DNA from: Candidatus Microgenomates bacterium | GTDB taxonomy: Bacteria; Patescibacteriota; Microgenomatia; UBA1406; GWC2-37-13 | Assembly: GCA_015491205.1 (NCBI GenBank) | Contig: WFWI01000081.1 | Span: 1 to 6,333 of the forward strand | Reading direction: 5' to 3' | DNA length: 6,333 nt | Shown here: piece by piece, positions 1 to 4,816 of the stretch | Layout of the letters: the number at the start of each line of letters is the position of its first letter | Numbering within the stretch: the stretch's first letter is position 1 | The notes under the pieces: generated by a model | The model's database searches: none | What the model was told of the DNA's origin: nothing | What the model saw: the letters and a program-made list of their open reading frames with translations, nothing else | Made by a program: the position numbers and the translations under genes

Positions 1-147
1 ATAGTATATCCTGTCAAGGAAGGGAGGGGCAGACGTTTACCTTATCAGTCAGGCAGGCAAAAGATAGTCTTGGGAATGCGAGTGCAGATTTAGGGGAGAA
101 TGGAAACACAGCAAGTTTTACCTGTCCTGCTCCAACACCTACGCCTC
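1..147 (+). repeat. Direct repeat copy 1, perfect match to 724-870
   Basis: This 147-bp stretch matches 724-870 at every base, including third codon positions. The offset is 723 bp, exactly 241 codons, so the reading frame is kept. It encodes the last strands of a beta-domain and the start of a Thr-Pro linker. The copy may extend left beyond the window. Identity ends inside the linker, where the two linkers diverge. Confidence 0.97.
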
Positions 148-1757
148 TACCTCCTACCCCCACTCCTGTGCCTGGCCAGTGTACTCTTTTGTACACGAGT
201 CCAGCTCCAGGCAGCTGTTTGAGAACTGCTAACTTTCAAGTTAGATTAACTCAAGGAGATAGGGTTCAATTTGCTGTTGATGATAACCTCGTTAACTCTT
301 CCAATGGTAGCAATCCATTTGACAGCAGCTGGGCATGCAACAGTGGTTGGATACAGGCAAGCGGCTCTTTGCCCACAACTGTCTCTTACAACTGTGATCA
401 GAATCTTACAACTGGAAATTATTGGTGGGCAGCAAGGGCTAGTTCTTCAACTGGAGCTTGTACCCAAAGTGGCCTTGTACCACAGTATAGCTTTTCAATT
501 GACAAGACAGGTCCCAGCTCACCGGGCAGGCCTGCTGGGCAGTATAGTAGTGTATTCAAGAGTGTAAATTTCAGGTGGACGGCATCGCAGGATGTAGGGT
601 GTGGGGGAGTAGGAGGGTTTGCGAAGAGTTATTGGTTGCAGGGGTGGTGGGGGACAGGAGCAACGAGGGAGTGGGTGATAAACGATGGTAGTTGGCAGCC
701 TAGCAATTATGCAGCGCCTGAGTATAGTATATCCTGTCAAGGAAGGGAGGGGCAGACGTTTACCTTATCAGTCAGGCAGGCAAAAGATAGTCTTGGGAAT
801 GCGAGTGCAGATTTAGGGGAGAATGGAAACACAGCAAGTTTTACCTGTCCTGCTCCAACACCTACGCCTCCTACTTCAACACCTCCTACTCCAACACCAA
901 CTCCTACAACTCTTACCCCTACTCCAACTCCAGTAGCTCTACAGCCTTGGTCTAAAATAAAAGATGCTTCTTTCCAGGCTTTGTCTGACTTTTCCATTTC
1001 TATTCCATCTTTTGTATTGCCTTTTGAGGATGAAGATGTTGATGATGATGCTACTCCCTATTTTTCAATTGGGCAAAATCAAGGGGTCGTTGGCATACCA
1101 GGTCTAGTGCAAGGAAGGGCTGATCAGCTTTCGGCAAAGAGGATTTATTGGCTTGACTACAGAAGAAATATTGCAGTGGAAAGGTGGCCGGGGAACTTTT
1201 ATGAGTATGCTAAAAACTACAAAAAGTTTAAGGAAGCTATGCTAGATGAAACTGGCAATCTAATTATCCCGACCCTTACTCCTACTCCAACCACAACTCC
1301 TGGGATGATGCAGAATGAGGAGATGTATTTGATAGATGAGTCAAAGGTAAATGTTTCTGAGCTTGTGCTTTCTGATCCTGATGCTAATTCAAGTGATATC
1401 TTTTTGATGACAAAAGGAAAAACCGTAGTTATTTCAGCTGATGATGGAAGGTTTAATGTGGGGCCAGGGGATCAGCCGCTTAAGAATGTAGTGGTTATTG
1501 CAAACAGGATAGTCTTTCCTGGAAATCTTACCCATGCTTATGGAGTTTTTATTGCCAGAAATATTGAGATCAGCCAGGCTAACACAGGGCTTAAAGTAAA
1601 AGGAAATCTGGTTGCGCTAGAGTCTTTTACAAACCTTCGATCAGGAGGGGATAATAACAAAAGGCCAGCTTTGTTTGTTGTCTTTGACATCAAACCCTAC
1701 ATAAGATTCTGGAACAAGCTTTCTGAGAGTAGGGTGGAGTGGAGTGAGGTGAGGTAG
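1..1757 (+). CDS. Modular secreted surface protein with Ig/FnIII-like domains and Thr-Pro stalks (5' partial)
   Basis: The frame is open at the left edge (first full codon at position 3) and ends in TAG; 584 residues are visible. An in-frame GTG at 168 lies inside a Thr-Pro linker and is not the start. In order (window residue numbers): the end of a beta-domain (1-41, with DSLGNAS as in many Ig-like/FnIII-like domains), a Thr-Pro linker (42-57), domain A (about 59-166, Cys-rich, with VDDN), domain B (about 167-281, opening DKTGPSSP and containing FRWTASQD), a long Thr-Pro linker (283-310), and a C-terminal module (315-584) shared with the gene at 3374. That module is interrupted by a third Thr-Pro insert (about 423-433). 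The module has an acidic run (DEDVDDD) and a strand-rich core ending PALFVVFD. There is no LPXTG motif or C-terminal helix, so how it is anchored is unknown. A role in adhesion or surface display is inferred; any enzymatic function is unsupported. Confidence 0.85.
   Translation, partial: SISCQGREGQTFTLSVRQAKDSLGNASADLGENGNTASFTCPAPTPTPLPPTPTPVPGQCTLLYTSPAPGSCLRTANFQVRLTQGDRVQFAVDDNLVNSSNGSNPFDSSWACNSGWIQASGSLPTTVSYNCDQNLTTGNYWWAARASSSTGACTQSGLVPQYSFSIDKTGPSSPGRPAGQYSSVFKSVNFRWTASQDVGCGGVGGFAKSYWLQGWWGTGATREWVINDGSWQPSNYAAPEYSISCQGREGQTFTLSVRQAKDSLGNASADLGENGNTASFTCPAPTPTPPTSTPPTPTPTPTTLTPTPTPVALQPWSKIKDASFQALSDFSISIPSFVLPFEDEDVDDDATPYFSIGQNQGVVGIPGLVQGRADQLSAKRIYWLDYRRNIAVERWPGNFYEYAKNYKKFKEAMLDETGNLIIPTLTPTPTTTPGMMQNEEMYLIDESKVNVSELVLSDPDANSSDIFLMTKGKTVVISADDGRFNVGPGDQPLKNVVVIANRIVFPGNLTHAYGVFIARNIEISQANTGLKVKGNLVALESFTNLRSGGDNNKRPALFVVFDIKPYIRFWNKLSESRVEWSEVR
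126..173 (+). repeat. Thr-Pro linker tract 1 (16 codons)
   Basis: A degenerate ACN-CCN codon run encodes P-A-P-T-P-T-P followed by a second PTPTP stretch. It separates two beta-domains in the protein starting at the left edge. Such linkers act as stiff extended spacers in secreted proteins. At DNA level the tract is C-rich and G-poor on the plus strand, and it is where the perfect direct repeat ends. Confidence 0.9.
724..870 (+). repeat. Direct repeat copy 2, perfect match to 1-147
   Basis: This is the second copy of the in-frame repeat, covering the end of domain B and the first Thr-Pro codons. Only the right end of copy 1 is visible, so the repeated unit could be domain B alone or the whole A+B block of about 241 residues. 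A lack of silent differences points to recent duplication or gene conversion, or to an assembly error. Confidence 0.97.
849..938 (+). repeat. Thr-Pro linker tract 2 (about 30 codons)
   Basis: This is the longest of the Thr-Pro tracts, a run of ACN/CCN codons with a few Ser, Leu and Val. It joins domain B to the C-terminal module. It is nearly twice the length of the linker after the identical domain end at 126, which suggests length change by slippage or recombination within the short repeats. Confidence 0.9.
945..1754 (+). other. C-terminal module, copy in gene 1
   Basis: This region encodes about 270 residues homologous to the C-terminus of the protein at 3374. Shared landmarks, gene 1 versus gene 3: PWSKIKDASF / PWKKVKNASF; PYFSIGQNQGVV / PFFAFGEDHGVV; ISADDGRFNV / ITAQDGEFNV; AYGVFIARNI / AYGIFIGNNI; LKVKGNLVAL / LKIKGNLVAL; PALFVVFD / PALFVVFD. 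The second half alternates short hydrophobic strands with Gly and Asn turns, suggesting a beta-helix or bactofilin-like stacked fold; that fold is inferred. This copy has an extra Thr-Pro insert (1269-1301) before the strand-rich core. I recall similar C-termini in Microgenomates proteins but know no assigned function. Confidence 0.8.
1269..1301 (+). repeat. Thr-Pro tract 3, inserted inside the C-terminal module
   Basis: Eleven codons encode P-T-L-T-P-T-P-T-T-T-P. The paralogous module in the gene at 3374 has no such insert at the matching place (around its residue 320). The tract therefore splits the module into an N-terminal piece (PW-x-K to about residue 420) and a strand-rich core, which may be two separately folding units. 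Confidence 0.8.
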
Positions 1758-1767
1758 GAGAAGGTGC

Positions 1768-3339
1768 TTAATTTTTAGGGGAAATCTGCATTTTTTCCAG
1801 AGAGATTCTATAAAGTCTTTCGCTTTTTTTGATAAGTTTTGTTCTTACAAAATATATGCCTTGGTCCACTGAAAGCACTTGAGGGATTGAGTCCCTGGTG
1901 TCGGTTAAAATATAAGGTATGCTAAAGAAAGGAGTTGAGAAGGTGGTTTGGGACTGGTATTTTAGGCCAAGAAGATAGATTGGGACAAAACAATCAGGAT
2001 TAAGATAACAGTTATAATAGTTGTGGGCTACCACGAAAGGAAGCTCTCTGCTTACTTTACCTGTGGCAAAAGGCTGGAAGTATACATAACCGTTTTTTGT
2101 GACCCTGTACTCAAAGGATAGCTTTTCTGTTTTAAGATCAAGGTCCCTTCCAAAAATATTAGCTGTACGAGAAAAGAAGACTCTTCTTCCTGAAGCCTTT
2201 TTTTTAGATTCTACTCTTCCTCTTGAATCAAGCCATGTAAATTTAAGCAGGTTGTCTTTAAGATATAAGTTGGGCGCCTGAGAGTATGTCGGAAAGTTTT
2301 CTTTTATAGAGGCCTTTACAGTTTCAGAGATGATAAGATCTTTTTCCCATTTTAAAGTGTTTAAATCAAATCTTATGTAACGGATGTAGGCTATAATTTC
2401 ATATATAGAGGTGGTGCTGGAATCTCCTAACTTTTCTTTTTCTACAAATGTAGCTATTCTTGTCTTGGGGTCTAGCCTTGCATAATATTTGGAAAGATCA
2501 AGGTCAGAAAGAGCTTTGCCAGCAGGCAGCTGTAGATAAAAGTTGTCAGAGATGAGAATTTCTTTATTTGCTTTTGAAGGTAGAGATATTAAAGCTAGAT
2601 TTGTTAAGGCTATATGAATCTTGTTGTTTTTATCTTTTATTGCAGCAATAGGGTCAACATCAAAGGGTATTTCTCTCCAATATTTAGCTTTTCCTTTTGA
2701 GGGAAGGTATATTGTAAGGAAAGAGGAGGTGTATACTCCTAGGTTTTCATCGAGGTTCCATTGGGTGTAGACTAGGGCTTCTTGTCCAACGATTTTGCTT
2801 GAGAAGACTGAGGCTGGAGGAGAGGAGAGTTTGATATCATTTTCCTCTGGGAGTTCTCTTAAATATAAAGTAGAGAGCAGGTAATATTTATATATAGAAG
2901 GTACAGAATAGGCTAGGGTAGGAGTTCCTGAAAGAGGAGAAAAATCATAAAGCCTTGAAAAAGGAAAGCTGAGGGTGATGCTTGAGACTCCTTCGGTCTT
3001 TTCTTCATTTTTTAAAATTACCCAATGGATAGCAGCAGCTTCAGGAGAAGACACTCTATAGCTAAAGTAAATTTCATTTCCTATTTTATTAAACGTGAAA
3101 TCAGTGTTTGTTAAAGTATTTAGCCTGCTTCTTTTTTCCCATAGTTTTTCAGTTTTTACAAGAAAATCTTTTTTTAATGGCTTATAAAAAGGCCCAGGTC
3201 TAAAGCCTGGAGTAGGAAAGGTTATAAAGTTTGCTTTCAGGTTTGTTATCAGTTTAAGGTTCAAAAGACCGAGAATTGCTACAATTATAGTAAGCCCGGC
3301 CAAAGACAAGAGAATAAGCTTTTTGGGAATTTTTTTCAT
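1768..3339 (-). CDS. Membrane-anchored extracytoplasmic protein, probable beta-propeller
   Basis: This 523-residue protein starts at ATG (3339-3337) and stops with TAA. Residues 1-7 are basic, residues 8-30 form one hydrophobic helix (LILLSLAGLTIIVAIL), and the remaining ~490 residues are predicted to lie outside the membrane. The ectodomain is rich in Tyr, Phe and short beta-strand patterns. Residues about 350-398 (APNLYLKDNLLKFTWLDSRG, then RRVFFSRTANIFG) resemble a blade of sialidase/BNR-type propellers, where a W-x-D-x-R strand precedes a 'yFSRS' strand. No complete Asp-box or sialidase catalytic set is visible, so an enzymatic role is not claimed. The only two cysteines (444, 450) could form a disulfide. 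It converges on gene 1 with 10 bp between stops and diverges from the gene at 3374. There is no Shine-Dalgarno sequence. I do not recognise a named family; membrane topology is more secure than fold. Confidence 0.85.
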   Translation of the reverse strand: MKKIPKKLILLSLAGLTIIVAILGLLNLKLITNLKANFITFPTPGFRPGPFYKPLKKDFLVKTEKLWEKRSRLNTLTNTDFTFNKIGNEIYFSYRVSSPEAAAIHWVILKNEEKTEGVSSITLSFPFSRLYDFSPLSGTPTLAYSVPSIYKYYLLSTLYLRELPEENDIKLSSPPASVFSSKIVGQEALVYTQWNLDENLGVYTSSFLTIYLPSKGKAKYWREIPFDVDPIAAIKDKNNKIHIALTNLALISLPSKANKEILISDNFYLQLPAGKALSDLDLSKYYARLDPKTRIATFVEKEKLGDSSTTSIYEIIAYIRYIRFDLNTLKWEKDLIISETVKASIKENFPTYSQAPNLYLKDNLLKFTWLDSRGRVESKKKASGRRVFFSRTANIFGRDLDLKTEKLSFEYRVTKNGYVYFQPFATGKVSRELPFVVAHNYYNCYLNPDCFVPIYLLGLKYQSQTTFSTPFFSIPYILTDTRDSIPQVLSVDQGIYFVRTKLIKKSERLYRISLEKMQISPKN

Positions 3340-3362
3340 AAATTCAAGGGTTATTATATATT
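3333..3362 (+). promoter_or_regulatory. Possible promoter of the gene at 3374 (TTTTCA-N18-TATATT)
   Basis: A weak -35 (TTTTCA, 4 of 6 to consensus) precedes an 18-nt spacer and TATATT (3357-3362, 5 of 6), 11 nt before the ATG. An alternative -10, TAAAAT at 3362-3367, would put the start point on the ATG itself but has no good -35. The -10 overlaps the opposite-strand TATAAT by two bases, and the -35 overlaps the start codon of the divergent gene. Confidence 0.4.
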
Positions 3363-3381
3363 AAAATGAAAATATGTTCAA
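3353..3381 (-). promoter_or_regulatory. Promoter of the minus-strand gene at 3339 (TTGAAC-N17-TATAAT)
   Basis: Read on the minus strand, TTGAAC (3381-3376) is followed by a 17-nt spacer and a perfect TATAAT (3358-3353). The first four bases of the -35 match TTGACA. Thirteen bases separate the -10 from the ATG, so transcription would begin about 6-7 nt before the start codon, leaving no room for a Shine-Dalgarno site. The -35 box lies within the first codons of the divergent gene. Confidence 0.65.
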
Positions 3382-4777
3382 ATTTGAAAAGCAAATTATA
3401 AATTTTCTAAAGTACTTTATTGGCAGCAGTCTTTTCTTATTCTTGGCATTTTTTAACAGAGCTTATGCTCTGCCTGATCTTGTTACTTCGCGTATTACCG
3501 TGTGTCGAGACCCTCAGATTGTAACACGCGATGGCAGAGATTATGCACGATTTTTTATCCAAGTTTGGGAGAGAAATATTGGAGATTCAGCGGCTGGACC
3601 TCACTCGGTGGTGATAGGGGCTGGTATGTATAGTGCGGTGAGGACTAATTATTGTGGTTTTTTCAATTATCCTGATGCAGTGTCAAGACAGGTTGATCTT
3701 AATGATTGGCTACCTGCAGGCACTGAACGCTGGGTGTTTTCAGGTTGGTTTGAGGTGCCTTATTTGCCTGATGATGTTTGCTTTCAAGAGGATCCTATAG
3801 CGCGGTATGGTTTTGGAGCAACAGTTGATGGAGAGCTTGACCCTGTATACAGGCAGCTTTACAGAGGGTGTGCAACTTCTGATCCAGGAGATGTGCTTGA
3901 GACTAATGATACTCTGTCGACTCAGGGCACCAATAATAATCTTATTGTGTATGGAAATAGGAGCTTTTGTTTTTCCGAGATCCCTGTTTGTAGTTTCTTG
4001 ACCCCTACCCCCACGCCAACCCTTATGCCTTGGAAAAAGGTAAAGAATGCAAGTTTTTCAGATCCTTTTGGAGGTGTTTTTTCAAATGATGTGCCTGATA
4101 ATCCTTTGCCCTTTGATAGCGATGATACAGGAGAGCCTTTTTTTGCCTTTGGAGAAGATCATGGGGTGGTTACGGTTGACACTTACAACAATCCTTCAGA
4201 GCTTTCTTCACTTTCTCGCTATATCACCTCTTATGCAGCCTCCACCTCCTATCCTGGAATTTCAAGCGTGAACAGTTTTATCGTTTATATGAAAGGAAAC
4301 AAAACTTTTCAAACAGTACAGCCTGATGTGGCAGGCAATTTGGATATTACAGCAGAAGGTTTATACTTGGTGGAAGATCCTGGAGTGGAGGTGGCTCCAG
4401 TTGATCCTCCATCTTCAAACTATGTGCTTGTGGTTGATGGGAGTGTTTTGATAACAGCTCAAGATGGAGAGTTTAATGTTGACCCAGCAAGTGATACACC
4501 TTTTAAAAAGATTATTATTTTGGCCGATACAATAACCTTTTCTTCTGAGCTTACAAAAGCTTATGGTATTTTTATAGGCAACAATATTTCTATTCCTTCT
4601 GCAGATTTTGGGTTGAAAATTAAGGGTAATTTAGTTGCTTTAAAATCTTTTAGTTTCTCACGTAGTTATTTACCTGAAAATTTAAAGCCAGCGCTTTTTG
4701 TAGTGTTTGACCATACACCTTATTTTGATCTTTTGGAGTATATTTCTGTGAGAAAAGTGGAAAGGGAGGAGTTTTGA
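3374..4777 (+). CDS. Secreted CARDB-like domain protein with Thr-Pro linker and shared C-terminal module
   Basis: This 467-residue protein starts at ATG 3374, the first start after an in-frame TAA at 3362, and ends in TGA. Residues 1-32 form a signal peptide: a basic/polar start, a hydrophobic core at 11-27, and an AYA-LPD cleavage site after A32. Residues 33-193 resemble a CARDB adhesion domain, with LPDLV at the start, ERNIGDSAAGP, LPAGTERWVFSG, and a closing VLETNDTLSTQGTNNNLIVY typical of the final strand. It carries six cysteines (44, 94, 136, 166, 199, 206), so disulfides are likely. A short Thr-Pro linker (210-216) leads to the module (219-467) shared with gene 1. CARDB domains are known in bacterial surface and adhesion proteins, so a cell-surface role is inferred; no catalytic motif is visible. 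There is no C-terminal membrane helix or sorting motif. Several arginines in the CARDB part use CGN codons, while AGA/AGG dominate the downstream gene. Confidence 0.87.
   Translation: MFKFEKQIINFLKYFIGSSLFLFLAFFNRAYALPDLVTSRITVCRDPQIVTRDGRDYARFFIQVWERNIGDSAAGPHSVVIGAGMYSAVRTNYCGFFNYPDAVSRQVDLNDWLPAGTERWVFSGWFEVPYLPDDVCFQEDPIARYGFGATVDGELDPVYRQLYRGCATSDPGDVLETNDTLSTQGTNNNLIVYGNRSFCFSEIPVCSFLTPTPTPTLMPWKKVKNASFSDPFGGVFSNDVPDNPLPFDSDDTGEPFFAFGEDHGVVTVDTYNNPSELSSLSRYITSYAASTSYPGISSVNSFIVYMKGNKTFQTVQPDVAGNLDITAEGLYLVEDPGVEVAPVDPPSSNYVLVVDGSVLITAQDGEFNVDPASDTPFKKIIILADTITFSSELTKAYGIFIGNNISIPSADFGLKIKGNLVALKSFSFSRSYLPENLKPALFVVFDHTPYFDLLEYISVRKVEREEF
4001..4030 (+). repeat. Thr-Pro linker in the CARDB-like protein
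   Basis: Ten codons encode T-P-T-P-T-P-T-L-M-P directly before the WKKVKNASF start of the shared module. This is the same junction type as at 849-938 in gene 1, but much shorter. The linker marks the boundary between the variable N-terminal part and the conserved C-terminal part. Confidence 0.85.
4028..4774 (+). other. C-terminal module, copy in gene 3
   Basis: This region encodes about 249 residues homologous to 945-1754, without the Thr-Pro insert. Landmarks: PWKKVKNASF; PLPFDSDDTGEPFFAFG; the strand-rich core from VLVVDGSVLITAQDGEFNVD to LKIKGNLVALKSF; PALFVVFDHTPYF; and a charged tail that ends the protein. The two modules end at the same relative position, which confirms both stop codons. 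Confidence 0.8.
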
Positions 4778-4779
4778 GG

Positions 4780-4809
4780 TTGAAAAGGGAAAATTTTTCC
4801 TGTTATAAT
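4780..4809 (+). promoter_or_regulatory. Strong promoter of the gene at 4817 (TTGAAA-N18-extended -10)
   Basis: TTGAAA (4780-4785, 5 of 6 to consensus) is followed by an 18-nt spacer and TATAAT (4804-4809), with an upstream TG at 4801-4802 giving the extended -10 TGTTATAAT. Only 7 nt lie between the -10 and the ATG, so transcription should start at or within a base of the A of ATG, giving a leaderless mRNA. The promoter fills the 39-bp gap after the preceding stop codon. Confidence 0.72.
4786..4801. promoter_or_regulatory. Near-palindrome in the promoter spacer, possible operator
   Basis: AGGGAAAATTTTTCCT is a 16-bp dyad with one mismatched pair, lying exactly between the -35 and -10 of the promoter of the gene at 4817. 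The position suits a repressor or spacer-binding activator. A symmetric A/T tract could also be there just for DNA curvature, so the operator call is tentative. Confidence 0.3.
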
Positions 4810-4816
4810 CAAAATT

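Noticed and set aside
168..170. GTG at 168 as the start of gene 1
   Set aside because: The frame is open through the left edge and codes for the same beta-domain and Thr-Pro linker seen at 724-870; GTG here is a linker valine.
271..567. Plus-strand ORF 271-567, and similar short ORFs at 3807-4001 and 4047-4271
   Set aside because: They are out-of-frame shadows within genes that have clear domain content, with no promoter or ribosome site of their own.
852..935. Thr-Pro tract as a CRISPR-like or microsatellite array
   Set aside because: The repeats are degenerate ACN-CCN codons that keep the protein sequence, with no spacer structure.
14..997. Minus-strand ORFs at 14-196, 519-740 and 737-997
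   Set aside because: They are antisense to gene 1. Two share a C-terminus only because they oppose the direct repeat, and their GV-rich runs are reverse reads of the Thr-Pro codons.
1779..1799. GGAAA...TTTCC inverted repeat near the gene 1/gene 2 junction as a terminator
   Set aside because: The stem is only 5 bp and A-T rich, and it lies inside the coding end of gene 2.
4764..4771. GGGAGGAG as the Shine-Dalgarno site of the gene at 4817
   Set aside because: It lies about 45 nt upstream of the ATG and inside gene 3, too far to set this start.
4786..4801. Dyad after gene 3 as an intrinsic terminator
   Set aside because: The stem is mostly A-T with almost no loop and no following U-run; it sits within a promoter spacer instead.
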